This document shows positions 7,702 through 16,535 of a stretch of 64,000 nt of DNA, piece after piece; positions within the stretch are counted from its first letter, which is position 1; the number at the start of each line of letters is the position of its first letter. Under the pieces are notes generated by a model. That model had not been told where the DNA came from. It did not search any database and saw only the letters and a program-made list of their open reading frames with translations. The DNA is from an uncultured Aquimonas sp. (GTDB taxonomy: Bacteria > Pseudomonadota > Gammaproteobacteria > Xanthomonadales > Xanthomonadaceae): contig NZ_CALART010000065.1 in NCBI RefSeq assembly GCF_937888285.1, forward strand, positions 1-64,000. The letters are read 5' to 3'. The position numbers and the translations under genes are program-made.

Positions 7702-8826
7702 ATGGCCACCGTCGAGATCACTCCCTTCCTGCGGCTGATGGCCGAGCACCACGCCTCCGACCTGTTCTTCTCGGTCGGCGCGCCGCCCAGCATCAAGATC
7801 CAGGGCGTGACCCGTCACGTCGGCGACAAGCTGCTGACGGCCGAGGCCCTGCATGACCTCGCCTACGCGTCGATGAACGACAAGCAGCAGCGCGAGTTCG
7901 AAGCCACGCTGGAGATGAACCTGGCGATCGCGCTGCCCGGCACCGGTCGTTTCCGCCTGTCGATCTACCGCCAGCGCGGCAGCATCGCGGTGGCGGTGCG
8001 CTACATCACCAGCCAGATCCCCTCGCTGGAGCAGCTCAACCTGCCGCCGGTGCTGAACGAGCTGATCCTGCTGCCGCGCGGGCTGATCCTGGTGGTGGGC
8101 GCGACCGGCTCGGGCAAGTCCTCGACGCTGGCGGCGATGATCGACCACCGCAACCGCACGCGCACCGGCCACATCCTCACCGTCGAGGATCCCATCGAAT
8201 TCCTGCACGAGCACAAGCAGTCGGTGGTCGACCAGCGCGAGATCGGCATCGACACCCTCAGCTATGCCGCGGCGCTGAAGAACGCGATGCGGCAGGCGCC
8301 GGAGGTGATCATGATCGGCGAGATCCGCGACCGCGAGACCATGGCGGCGGCGATCTCCTATGCCGAGACCGGCCACCTCTGCCTGTCGACGCTGCACGCC
8401 AACAATGCCAACCAGACGCTCGATCGCGTCATCAATTTCTTTCCCGAGACCGCTCGCCACCAGCTGCTGATCGATCTCTCGCTGAACCTGAAGGCGGTCA
8501 TCAGCCAGCGCCTGATCCGTGCAGTGGATGGCACCCGGGTGCCGGCGGTCGAGATCCTGATGTCGAGCCCCTACATCGCCGACCTGATCGAGAAGGGCGA
8601 GATCGCCAGCATCAAGGAGGCGATGAAGGCCTCGAAGGAAAATGGCATGCAGACCTTCGACGGCGCCCTCTACGACCTCTATGCCGGCGGCCGCATCAGC
8701 TACGAGCAGGCCATCGAGCACGCCGACTCGCGCACCGACCTGGCCCTGCGCATCCGCCTGGAGGGCGGGCCGACCAGCCATGAGCTCGACGGCATGAGCA
8801 TCGCCGGCCTCGATCCGCGGCGCTGA
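7702..8826 (+). CDS. pilU: Type IV pilus retraction ATPase PilU
   Basis: Hexameric secretion-superfamily ATPase that works with PilT to pull back type IV pili for twitching motility. The 374 residues contain the Walker A GATGSGKSSTLAAMI, the Asp box VEDPIEFLHEHK, Walker B EVIMIGEIRDRETM and His box GHLCLSTLHANNANQ. The C-terminal MSSPYIADLIEKGEIASIKEAM and the DRRTDLALRIRLE-type end resemble PilU more than PilT. Unusually, no pilT is next to it; the upstream neighbour is the LMW-phosphatase-like gene. The ATG at 7702 gives a full-length N-terminal domain. Confidence 0.93.
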   Translation: MATVEITPFLRLMAEHHASDLFFSVGAPPSIKIQGVTRHVGDKLLTAEALHDLAYASMNDKQQREFEATLEMNLAIALPGTGRFRLSIYRQRGSIAVAVRYITSQIPSLEQLNLPPVLNELILLPRGLILVVGATGSGKSSTLAAMIDHRNRTRTGHILTVEDPIEFLHEHKQSVVDQREIGIDTLSYAAALKNAMRQAPEVIMIGEIRDRETMAAAISYAETGHLCLSTLHANNANQTLDRVINFFPETARHQLLIDLSLNLKAVISQRLIRAVDGTRVPAVEILMSSPYIADLIEKGEIASIKEAMKASKENGMQTFDGALYDLYAGGRISYEQAIEHADSRTDLALRIRLEGGPTSHELDGMSIAGLDPRR

Positions 8827-8890
8827 GGCCGATGAACGCCCGGGGCATCGGAAACCGAGGCCCTCGCGGCCTTGTCGCGAGTAGCGGCGG

Positions 8891-8940
8891 GCAGGCTGTT
8901 GAAAGACAGCCTGCTAGTCCGGCCTGGGATGGCCGGGACG
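8891..8940. terminator. Two adjacent hairpins between convergent genes
   Basis: 8891-8914 forms GCAGGCTGT/ACAGCCTGC arms around a short loop, and 8918-8940 forms GTCCGGCC/GGCCGGGAC arms. They lie in the 217-base gap between pilU and the convergent globin gene, the place for a two-way terminator. No long T-run follows on either strand, so termination is inferred from position and structure only. Confidence 0.4.
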
Positions 8941-9043
8941 ACGAAGCTAGCGCGTGAGCGATTGTCTTGTCGTGAGGCGGTACGGACCGGCGCCGGACCG
9001 CCGACTTCAAGAACTCCCCGGAAGGGACTCTTTCCACAAGCTG

Positions 9044-9541
9044 CTAGCGCAGCGGCTGTGGCTCCGGCGAGGTAGTCGCCGAACCCTCCAGCATGTTCGC
9101 GGCGACCCAGCCGTACAGGCGGGTCCAGGCGCTGCGCACATCGGCGCGCAGCGGCTGGTCGCCGCAGGCGTCGAGGGTGTCGATCAGGGCCTGGCCGACC
9201 ACCGCGTAGTGCGCGGCTTCGGCGCCGTACTGGCGATGGCGCTGGCCGAGCTGGCGCAGCAGCGGCGCCACTTCCTCGCCGCGGTCGAGGCTGCGCACCA
9301 GCAGGGTCAGGGCCTGCACCAGCTTCTGCTGCTGCGGTTCCAGCGCGGCGGGAAACAGCGCGCGTGCCTCCGGCAGAAGCTCGAACAGGCGCGCATAGAA
9401 GCGCGCGCCGAACTGGCCCGGATCCGCCAGCACCCGGGTCAGACCGAGCCTGAGCAGGGTGGGCGCTGCGTGCGGCAGGCAGGTCTCGGACACGGTCGCG
9501 TCGGCGGACGCTTCGGACAACGGGGCAGGGTCGGCGTGCAT
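9044..9541 (-). CDS. Single-domain bacterial globin
   Basis: The 165-residue protein aligns with the globin domain of flavohemoglobins and Vitreoscilla-type haemoglobin. Tyr49 in RFYARLF fits the B10 position, the QQQ stretch at 70-72 fits distal E7, and His102 in GQRHRQYGAEAAHY is the proximal haem ligand. The reductase domains of Hmp are absent, and there is a non-conserved N-terminal extension of about 25 residues. The probable role is oxygen or NO binding in the cytoplasm. ATG 9541 was preferred over an in-frame TTG at 9574. It is divergent from the sigma factor gene, with 113 bases between their starts. Confidence 0.88.
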   Translation of the reverse strand: MHADPAPLSEASADATVSETCLPHAAPTLLRLGLTRVLADPGQFGARFYARLFELLPEARALFPAALEPQQQKLVQALTLLVRSLDRGEEVAPLLRQLGQRHRQYGAEAAHYAVVGQALIDTLDACGDQPLRADVRSAWTRLYGWVAANMLEGSATTSPEPQPLR

Positions 9542-9654
9542 CGGTGGGGTCCAGTGGGGATGTCCCTGCAGCAACGCCGGATCGCGGGGCAGGCGGACAT
9601 CGCGGCTCGAGTGCGGGCTACACTCGCGCCGCCCCGATACCGTTCTGCCCGACC

Positions 9655-10218
9655 ATGACCGAGCCCGCGCTGACCCAGCTGCTGCACTCCGCCGGCCGCG
9701 GCGATGCCGAGGCGCAGAGGCGGCTGTTCGACGTCGCCTACGAGGAGTTGAAACGGATCGCCCGCGGCACTCTGCGCCGCGCCGGCGGCGAGCGCAGCAT
9801 CAACCCCACGACCCTGGTCCACGAGGCCTACATGAAGATCGCCCGTGGGGTCGGCGGGCTGAACGACAGCACCCACTTCTACAGCCTGTTCGCGCGCGCC
9901 ATGCGGCAGGTGCTGCTGGACCTCGTGCGCAGCGACGGCACGGTCAAGCATGGCGCCGGCCAGCAGCGGGTCGAACTCACCGAGCGCCTGCCGGGCGAGG
10001 GCGGTTCACTGGATGAACTGCTGCAGATCGACCGCGCCCTGCAGCAGCTGGAAGCGGTCGATCCGGATCTCGCCCAGCTGGTCGAGTGGCATTTCTTCGG
10101 CGGGCTGTCCTTCGTCGAGATCGCCGCCGCGCGCGGCGTCAATGAGCGCACCGTGCGGCGCCACTGGGACATGGCCCGCGCCCTGCTGCTGCAGGCGATC
10201 GACGGCGCCGCGGGCTAG
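9655..10218 (+). CDS. ECF-type sigma factor of the kinase-associated (TIGR02999-like) group
   Basis: The 187-residue protein has sigma region 2 (AYEELKRIARGTLRR... HEAYMKI... FYSLFARAMRQVLLDLVR) and region 4 (LSFVEIAAARGVNERTVRRHWDMARALL), a helix-turn-helix. This subgroup is typically encoded beside a large Ser/Thr kinase, and here only 6 bases separate it from one, so the two form an operon. No anti-sigma factor is nearby. The kinase may replace it by phosphorylating the sigma factor or a partner, which is inference. A TACACT at 9619-9624 could be the -10 box of its promoter, but no good -35 was found. Confidence 0.9.
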   Translation: MTEPALTQLLHSAGRGDAEAQRRLFDVAYEELKRIARGTLRRAGGERSINPTTLVHEAYMKIARGVGGLNDSTHFYSLFARAMRQVLLDLVRSDGTVKHGAGQQRVELTERLPGEGGSLDELLQIDRALQQLEAVDPDLAQLVEWHFFGGLSFVEIAAARGVNERTVRRHWDMARALLLQAIDGAAG

Positions 10219-10224
10219 CCCCCG

Positions 10225-12774
10225 ATGCCGGCGGAGGCGTCCCTGCTTCAGCGCTGGCACCAGCTGAAGCCGCTGTTCGAGCAGGCGCTGGAGCTGGAGC
10301 CGCCGGCGCGCGAGGCCATGCTGCTCGGGCTGCAGCGCAGCGCGCCGCAGCTGCATGCCGACCTCTGTGCCCTGCTGGCGCGCCACCGCGACGACGGCGG
10401 GCTGACGCAGCCGGCGGCGGAGCGCGCAGCCGAGCTGTTCGAGGCGAGCCAGGCCAGCGCCGACACCACCCGGAGGGGCCCGCAGCACCCTCTCGGCCGG
10501 CGCATCGGTCCGTTCGAACTGGTGCGGCACCTGGGCAGCGGCGGCATGGGCGCGGTCTACCTGGCCGAGCGCGTCAGCGGCGGCTTCCGCCAGCGCGTGG
10601 CGATCAAGCTGATCGGCGGTCTGCATCCGGGCCTGGCCGAGCGCTTCGCCCAGGAGCGGCAGATCCTCGCCAACCTCAAGCATCCGAACATCCCGCCGCT
10701 GCTCGACGGCGGCGAGACCGAGGACGGCATGCCCTGGTTCGCCGCCGAATACGTCGAGGGCGAGACCCTGGTCGATTACGCGGAGCGCCGCGAGGCCTCG
10801 CTGGATACCCGCATCGACCTGCTGCTGCGCGTGGCAGAGGCCCTGGCCTATGCGCACCGGCAGCGCGTGGTCCATCGCGACATCAAGCCCGGCAACATCC
10901 TGGTCACCGCCGAGGGCGCGGTGAAGCTGCTGGACTTCGGCATCGCCAAGCTGCTCGACGAGGACGGGGCTGGCGGCCTGACCCGGCAGGCGCTGGGGCC
11001 GATGACGCCGGAGTACGCGGCGCCGGAGCAGTTCCGCGGCGAACCGCTGGGCCCGGCCACCGACATCTACCAGTTCGGCGTGCTGGCGTTCCGGCTGCTG
11101 ACCGGGCGCCTGCCCTATGCGGCGAGCCCGCAGGATCCGCTGGCGTTCGCGCGCGCGGTCTGCGAGACCCCCGCCGGGCTGCTGCCCGAGCCCGACCAGC
11201 TGGAGCCGGACACTGACGTGCGCCGCCAGCGGCGCATGCAGCTTCGCCTGCTGCGGGCGCTGCTGGCGCGCTGCCTGGCCAAGCCTCCGGAGCAGCGCTG
11301 GCCCGACATGGAGGCGCTGATCGCCGCGCTGGAGTCGGCGCGCGGCCTCACGCGTGCCGGTGCGCGCACGCCGCATGCGCCGGCGGCGCTGCCGTCCTTG
11401 GGCGGGCCGATCCGGCGGCGCTGGCGGGCGCTGGGGGTGCTGGCGCTTGTCCTGGCAATTGCCGCCGCGTGGCTGCCGCGCGGCGCGCCGTGGGCGCAGG
11501 ACCCGTGGGTGCAGTCGCCGGCGCTGTACGCGATGGGCCTGGCGCCCGAGCACCTGCACGTGGCGCGCGAGGACAGCGCGGACGCGATCCTGCGCGCGCT
11601 GCGCGCGGAAGCCGAGGGCGATCTCGACCGCAGCCTGGCCCTGCTGGAGAGCGTGCACGCCGTGGATCTGTCGACGCCGGTGCCGGCCCTGCTGCTGGGC
11701 TACTGGAGCTCGGTGCGCAGCGACGCGGCGACGGTGCGCGCCTGGCTGCAGGCGGCACGTCTGCGGCTCGATGCCATCGACGATCCCTACCTGCACCTGC
11801 TGCTGCGCTTCGTCGAAGCCGAAGTGGCGAATGAACACGAGGCCTCGCTGCGCTATGCCGGCGCCCTGCTCGACGCCAGGCCCGAGGCCTGGTACTTCCG
11901 GCTGGCGCGCGCGCACAACTTCAACGGTCGCGGCCTGCGCGTCGCCGCCCTGCGTGAGCTGCAGGGCATCGCGGTGGCGCAGGTTGACCACCGCAAGCTG
12001 GTGGATGCCATCGCCGATCGCGCCTCGCTGGGCGATCTCGACGGCGCGCGCGCCGCGGCGGCGGCCCTGGATTCGACGATCGCGGTGCCCGAGCGCGAAA
12101 TGCTGAGGGCGCGGCTGGCCTACAGCGCCGGCGACTTGCGCGCCTCGCGCAGTGAATTTTCCATTGCCCTGGAGCAGGCGCGCGCGATCGGGCACCTCGC
12201 GATCGAGGCACGCGCCCTGCTGTATCTCGGCGTCGTCGAAGGCAGCCTGGGTGAGACGGCCGACGCCGAGCAGCACCTGCGCCAGGCCCAGCAGCGACTG
12301 CAGGTGCGAGGGCAGTTCAACTTCGCTGTCGATTCCGCGCTGGCCCTGGCCCAGCTGGCGGCGGACGCAGGCGACGACGCTGCCGTCGCCGAACACATCG
12401 CGCAGGCGCGCGCGCTGCGCCAGCAGCAGCGCGGCAGCCCGCGCGACCCGATTGTCGATCTGTTCGCCGCGCGCCTGCTCGACGAGACGCCCGTCGTCGA
12501 TCCGGCCTATCCGCCGGTCGTGCAGAGCCTGCTGCGTGCACGCGCCGCGCTGCGCCGCGCGGATCTGCAAACTGCGCGGGAGGCGCTCGACGAGGCGCGT
12601 GCGCTCGAAGTCGAAACCGGGGTCTGGCTGGAGGAGTACAGCCTGCTGGCGCGCGACGCCGGGCTGGCAATGCCGGCCCTGCCGCCGATCGATCCGCCGT
12701 TCCAGCCCTACGCACGCTTCGCTTCGCGTTGGGCGCTGGACGCGGGCGCCAGCGTGGTGCCGGCCGCGCGCTGA
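10225..12774 (+). CDS. Transmembrane serine/threonine protein kinase with TPR-like C-terminal region
   Basis: The 849-residue protein begins with a short helical segment (1-90), then a Hanks-type kinase domain (about 95-365). This has glycine loop GSGGMGAVYLAE, ATP lysine Lys128 in RVAIKLI, catalytic HRDIKPGN with Asp219, DFGIAKLL with Asp237, and TPEYAAPEQF. One membrane helix (about 402-418) follows, then about 430 residues of helical, alanine-rich repeats of TPR type, predicted outside the membrane. It is encoded 6 bases after the sigma factor and its stop is one base from the end of the convergent membrane-protein gene. It probably couples an envelope signal to the sigma factor. Confidence 0.9.
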   Translation: MPAEASLLQRWHQLKPLFEQALELEPPAREAMLLGLQRSAPQLHADLCALLARHRDDGGLTQPAAERAAELFEASQASADTTRRGPQHPLGRRIGPFELVRHLGSGGMGAVYLAERVSGGFRQRVAIKLIGGLHPGLAERFAQERQILANLKHPNIPPLLDGGETEDGMPWFAAEYVEGETLVDYAERREASLDTRIDLLLRVAEALAYAHRQRVVHRDIKPGNILVTAEGAVKLLDFGIAKLLDEDGAGGLTRQALGPMTPEYAAPEQFRGEPLGPATDIYQFGVLAFRLLTGRLPYAASPQDPLAFARAVCETPAGLLPEPDQLEPDTDVRRQRRMQLRLLRALLARCLAKPPEQRWPDMEALIAALESARGLTRAGARTPHAPAALPSLGGPIRRRWRALGVLALVLAIAAAWLPRGAPWAQDPWVQSPALYAMGLAPEHLHVAREDSADAILRALRAEAEGDLDRSLALLESVHAVDLSTPVPALLLGYWSSVRSDAATVRAWLQAARLRLDAIDDPYLHLLLRFVEAEVANEHEASLRYAGALLDARPEAWYFRLARAHNFNGRGLRVAALRELQGIAVAQVDHRKLVDAIADRASLGDLDGARAAAAALDSTIAVPEREMLRARLAYSAGDLRASRSEFSIALEQARAIGHLAIEARALLYLGVVEGSLGETADAEQHLRQAQQRLQVRGQFNFAVDSALALAQLAADAGDDAAVAEHIAQARALRQQQRGSPRDPIVDLFAARLLDETPVVDPAYPPVVQSLLRARAALRRADLQTAREALDEARALEVETGVWLEEYSLLARDAGLAMPALPPIDPPFQPYARFASRWALDAGASVVPAAR

Positions 12775-12775
12775 G

Positions 12776-13156
12776 CTACTGCCAGCGGCCGCCGCCGACA
12801 ACGAACACAAGCACGGCGAAGCCCACCAGCAGGGTCGGCAGGGCGAGCAGGGCCAGCACCGCCACGGCCAGCCAGGTCTGTCCGCGCAGGCGCAGCGCAA
12901 GGCCCGCCGCCGGGATGCCAAAGCAGACCAGCAGCGCGATCGCCCAGTCATCGGCATTGCCGAAGGACACCGAGCCGTCGATCAGCCCGATCGCGAAGAA
13001 CAGCCCGGCGCTGCCCGCCGCCAGCAGGCAGACCAGCAGGCAGACCAGCAGGCACAGGCCGAACACCCAGGTGGCGGCGGTGCTGGCCGGTGGCCAGCGC
13101 AGCAGCGAGCGCTCGTTCTGCTGCCGAGCATCCACGGGTGAGGTCGGCGCGTTCAC
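12776..13156 (-). CDS. Small integral membrane protein of unknown function
   Basis: A 126-residue protein starting at a GTG that overlaps the TGA of the preceding gene (GTGA), implying coupling. It has about three hydrophobic spans: WVFGLCLLVCLLVCLLAAGSA with a trailing helix, WAIALLVCFGIPAAGLAL, and WLAVAVLALLALPTLLVGFAVLVFVV. No domain was recognised. The start has no alternative ATG in frame before the membrane part. It converges on the kinase gene with one base between the two stops. Confidence 0.7.
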   Translation of the reverse strand: MNAPTSPVDARQQNERSLLRWPPASTAATWVFGLCLLVCLLVCLLAAGSAGLFFAIGLIDGSVSFGNADDWAIALLVCFGIPAAGLALRLRGQTWLAVAVLALLALPTLLVGFAVLVFVVGGGRWQ

Positions 13157-14019
13157 TGCGGCCGCTCCGCCAGCAGCTCGCCGAGCCAGCTGCCGTCGGC
13201 GTAGCGCAGGTCCTGCACGCGCCAGCGGCCGTCCTCCTGCAGCAGTCGATAGACGAGCCTGCGCTCGCCATAGGCATCGGCGAAGCGCACCGGCACCTCC
13301 GTGTGCAGGCCTTCGAGCCGTGCTGCGCCCACCGCGAAGCGGCTCGGCGGTTCCTGGCTGTCGGTCAGCGGATCGCCGTTGATGGGCGGCACCTCGTCGG
13401 CCGGCCAGGGGGCCGCAACATAGGCTTCGAGTGCCAGCCACAGGCCGCCAGACAGCGCTTCGCGCAGCGCTGACCACGCATCGATGCTGAAGCCGCGGTT
13501 GCCGGCGAAGTGTCGTTCCAGCAGCGCCTGCACGGCCGCCTCCGGCGCAGCGGCTGCGGCCAGCGCGCCAGCGGCGCGGCTCAGGCCGTACACGCGTCCG
13601 TCCAGCGCGAACAGCAGGGTGTCGGCGTCGGCGGCATGGAAGTCCCAGCTGCCGCTGCCGCAGTCGATGCGCAGGCCGGGCCGCGCGCCGGCCGCCAAGC
13701 CCAGCGCCAGCGCCTGCGTCTGCGGCGCATCGAGTTGGCCCTGGAACAGACCCTCCGGCGGCGTCATCAAGGCCTCGCTGCGGCCCCGCGTGCAGGCCAG
13801 CGGGGCCGGGCCGTCGATGCCGTCGGCACGCAGGCGCAGGCGCGCGCCCACCGGCAGCGCAGACGTTGACGCCTGGGCGTCGGCGAGCCAGGGCGCGGGC
13901 TGGGTGAGAAACACGCGCCATTCGCCCAGCCAGTCCTCGGCGCAGCGCGCCAGCGGGCAGTGCAGGCCGAACAGCAGGAGGCCGATCAGGGCGAGGGCGA
14001 GCGGGTGGTCTTTGCACAT
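13153..14019 (-). CDS. Secreted protein with DUF3828-like C-terminal region
   Basis: A 288-residue protein with a signal peptide (LALALIGLLLFGLHCPLARCA, cut near residue 27). The C-terminal part (VRFADAYGERRLVYRLLQEDGRWRVQDLRYADG) resembles DUF3828, periplasmic proteins of unknown role. The middle carries four or five cysteines that could pair. It precedes, and overlaps by four bases, the small membrane protein gene, so they are probably expressed together. It is divergent from the beta-helix gene with 222 bases between. Confidence 0.75.
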   Translation of the reverse strand: MCKDHPLALALIGLLLFGLHCPLARCAEDWLGEWRVFLTQPAPWLADAQASTSALPVGARLRLRADGIDGPAPLACTRGRSEALMTPPEGLFQGQLDAPQTQALALGLAAGARPGLRIDCGSGSWDFHAADADTLLFALDGRVYGLSRAAGALAAAAAPEAAVQALLERHFAGNRGFSIDAWSALREALSGGLWLALEAYVAAPWPADEVPPINGDPLTDSQEPPSRFAVGAARLEGLHTEVPVRFADAYGERRLVYRLLQEDGRWRVQDLRYADGSWLGELLAERPQ

Positions 14020-14241
14020 GGGCGGGGCCTGCGGTGACGGATGGAAGGAGCGCGCTGCACGGACATCGTGTCTTCGGTCGTGGGCAGGAGAGGGAAACGC
14101 CGAGGCGCTTGCGATGCGGACATCGCTGCACTCGCCAGCTGCGCGTCTGGCCGGAACGGCGGCGCGCGAGTGCTGCACGGGCGCTGTCCGGATGCGGCGG
14201 CGAACGCGTTTCTCCCGGACAAGCCCAACGGAGATCCGCCC

Positions 14242-15351
14242 ATGCCCCTGTCGATCCGCTTCCCCCATGTTCTTGCTGCCGTCCTGTGTGCTTCGATCCT
14301 GCTGTACACCGGCGCGCGCGCCGAGGCGGCCACCTTCTGTGTCGGCAGCTCAAGTCAGCTGCAGTCCGCCCTGACCGCGGCCGGCAGCAACGGCGAGGCG
14401 GACGAGATCCGCATCCTGGTCAGCATTGGTGCGCCGGTTGCCGCGGCCGGCGCGGCCGCAACCTATGCGCTGAGCATCACCGATGGCCGCGATGTGCAAA
14501 TCTCCGGCGGCTGGAACAATGCCGGCTGTACCGCATTCACGCCGAAGAGCTGGCAGACCCAGTTGGTGCCACTCGGCAATCGCACGGTGCTGAACGTGAC
14601 TACCGCTGCTGGCCAGAGCCCCCGCCCAAAACTGCGTCTGCGCCGCTTCATGCTCAGTACCCTCGGTCTGCCGCGCACGGGTGTGAGTGCCTGCGCCGCC
14701 GAGATCAGCGGAGGCATGGATGTCGACATCGATTCACTGATGGTGCGTGACGTCAACTGCAGCGGTTCCGGCCTCATGTTCGCGCTGGCTTCGGGCGAGC
14801 TGCGCATCGTCAACAGCGTGTTCGCCGATAACGAGCTTGGCGGCCCCTTGATCAACGGCTACATGTTCAGCGGGCAGCGTGCCGGTTCGGTGCTGCTGGG
14901 CAACAACACCCTCGTCTACAACCGCATCAATGCCGGCACCAATCTCGAGCGACTTCTGCTTCGGGAAGACGCGGTCGCCAGCGTCGAGAACAACCTGATC
15001 TGGGGCAACGAGATCCCCGCGCCGGCGCCTGGCGTTTCCCCGCGACCGATGGACCTGAGTCTGTACGCCGCGCCCGGCAGCTTCCGCAACAACCGACTGC
15101 AGCCCGACTTCTTCGTTGGAGCGTTCGCCGGCTCCGGCATCGACAACAGCAGCGGAGATCCCCGCGTCATCGAGTCCGGCATCCATCTCGTCCCGCGCGC
15201 CGACTCGCCACTGCGCAACGGCGGCGCGCTGCTGAGCAGCTGGATGCCGAGCTCCTTCGACGCGCAGGGCGAGCCGCGGCAGCAGGAAGGGCGGCTGGAT
15301 ATCGGCGCCTACGAATACCAGCCGCCGCTGTTCGCGAACGGCTTCGAGTAA
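14242..15351 (+). CDS. Secreted beta-helix-like protein with C-terminal FANGFE tail
   Basis: The 369-residue protein has a signal peptide (LAAVLCASILLYTGARAEA) and then a body rich in short repeated strands (LRIVNSVFADNELGG, GSVLLGNNTLVYNRI, ASVENNLIWGNEI) typical of right-handed parallel beta-helix passenger proteins. It ends DIGAYEYQPPLFANGFE. The DIGAYEY...FANGFE ending is a recurrent C-terminus of secreted proteins in Lysobacter/Xanthomonas relatives. I take it as a family-level tail with a possible sorting role, which is inference. A clear GGAG is 8 bases before the ATG. No enzyme active site was seen. Confidence 0.85.
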   Translation: MPLSIRFPHVLAAVLCASILLYTGARAEAATFCVGSSSQLQSALTAAGSNGEADEIRILVSIGAPVAAAGAAATYALSITDGRDVQISGGWNNAGCTAFTPKSWQTQLVPLGNRTVLNVTTAAGQSPRPKLRLRRFMLSTLGLPRTGVSACAAEISGGMDVDIDSLMVRDVNCSGSGLMFALASGELRIVNSVFADNELGGPLINGYMFSGQRAGSVLLGNNTLVYNRINAGTNLERLLLREDAVASVENNLIWGNEIPAPAPGVSPRPMDLSLYAAPGSFRNNRLQPDFFVGAFAGSGIDNSSGDPRVIESGIHLVPRADSPLRNGGALLSSWMPSSFDAQGEPRQQEGRLDIGAYEYQPPLFANGFE

Positions 15352-15437
15352 AGCCGTCGCCGGGTAGACGGACACAGGCGTCGCGACAGACCGCGCGCTT
15401 CGCAGGATGCACACGCGGCCGCGGGCAACCTGCACAA

Positions 15438-16535
15438 ATGTCAATGAATACTCTCCGCCCCCTGCCGCTGCTGGCTGGCCTGGCTTTGTGCCTCGGCCTG
15501 GCCGCCTGTTCGGACTCGTCTCCCGCGCCGGCCACGCGCGCGCAGACCGCTGGCGATGGCGCGGCCGCGGAGGAGCGCGGCAAGCCGGTGCGCGCCTACA
15601 CCCTGGCGCCGCGCACGCTGGGCCGCAGCGTGCTGGTGGCCGGCACGGTCGAGCCGCTGCGCAGCATCCAGCTCGCTGCGCGCACCGACGGCGTGGTCGC
15701 CGAGGTCGAGGTCGAGGCCGGCGACCGCGTGCGTGCCGGTCAGCTGCTGGCGCGCATCGACGTCAGCGAGCAGCAGGCCGAGCTGGCCCGCGCCGAAGCC
15801 TCGCTGCGCGAGGCGCGCGCCAACTTCGAGCGGCTGGACGCGCTGCGCGACCGCAGCTTCGTCGACGCCGCCAGCGTGCTCAGCGCGCGCTCGGCGTTGG
15901 AAGTCGCGCAGAGTGAGGTCGAGCTGTGGCGCACCCGCGTGCAGTTCGGCCGCATCGAGGCCAGCATCGACGGCTACGTCATCGCCCGCATGATCGAGCC
16001 GGGCGCCGCCGTGGGCCGCCTCGCCCCCGCGTTCGAACTGGCCGATCTTGACCAGCTGGTGCTGCGGGTCGGCGTGTCCGAGCTCGATGCCGCGCGCATC
16101 GCGCCGGGCGCCGACGTCGAAGTCGCGGTCGATGCGCTCGGCGGCGAGAACGTCGAGGCCCGCGTGCGTCGCGTGTTCCCGGCGGCCGACCCCAGCAGCC
16201 GCCTGGTCACGGTCGAGCTGGAGTTGCCGCAGGCGCATGCGCTCGGCGTGCGCCCTGGCTTTCTGGCGCGCGCGCGCTTCGCCATCGAGGCGCGCAGCGA
16301 TGTGCTGGCGGTGCCTGTCGGGGCGGTGGGCCTGGGCGAGCAGAGCTTCGTGATGGTGATCGACGCCGAGGGCCGGCTGGCGCGCCGCGAGGTCGAAACC
16401 GGCGTGGTGCGCGGCGAGTGGCGTGAGATCACCGCCGGGCTGGAAGCCGGCGAACAGATCGTCGCCACCAGCCCGCTGGAGCTCGCCGCCGGCGACCGCG
16501 TGCGCGTGGTCGAGACGGTGGGAGGCGGCGCGTGA
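15438..16535 (+). CDS. RND efflux periplasmic adaptor lipoprotein
   Basis: The 365-residue protein has a lipoprotein signal (LCLGLAAC, lipidated Cys24), then the standard membrane-fusion layout: beta-barrel and lipoyl halves (GTVEPLRSIQLAARTDGVVAEV... GRIEASIDGYVIARM), a short alpha-hairpin (about 105-165), and a C-terminal membrane-proximal region. The hairpin is only about 60 residues, short for the family. Two ATGs (15438, 15444) are possible. The stop overlaps the permease start (GTGA). No outer-membrane factor gene is adjacent, so the pump must borrow a TolC-type channel from elsewhere. Confidence 0.92.
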   Translation: MSMNTLRPLPLLAGLALCLGLAACSDSSPAPATRAQTAGDGAAAEERGKPVRAYTLAPRTLGRSVLVAGTVEPLRSIQLAARTDGVVAEVEVEAGDRVRAGQLLARIDVSEQQAELARAEASLREARANFERLDALRDRSFVDAASVLSARSALEVAQSEVELWRTRVQFGRIEASIDGYVIARMIEPGAAVGRLAPAFELADLDQLVLRVGVSELDAARIAPGADVEVAVDALGGENVEARVRRVFPAADPSSRLVTVELELPQAHALGVRPGFLARARFAIEARSDVLAVPVGAVGLGEQSFVMVIDAEGRLARREVETGVVRGEWREITAGLEAGEQIVATSPLELAAGDRVRVVETVGGGA

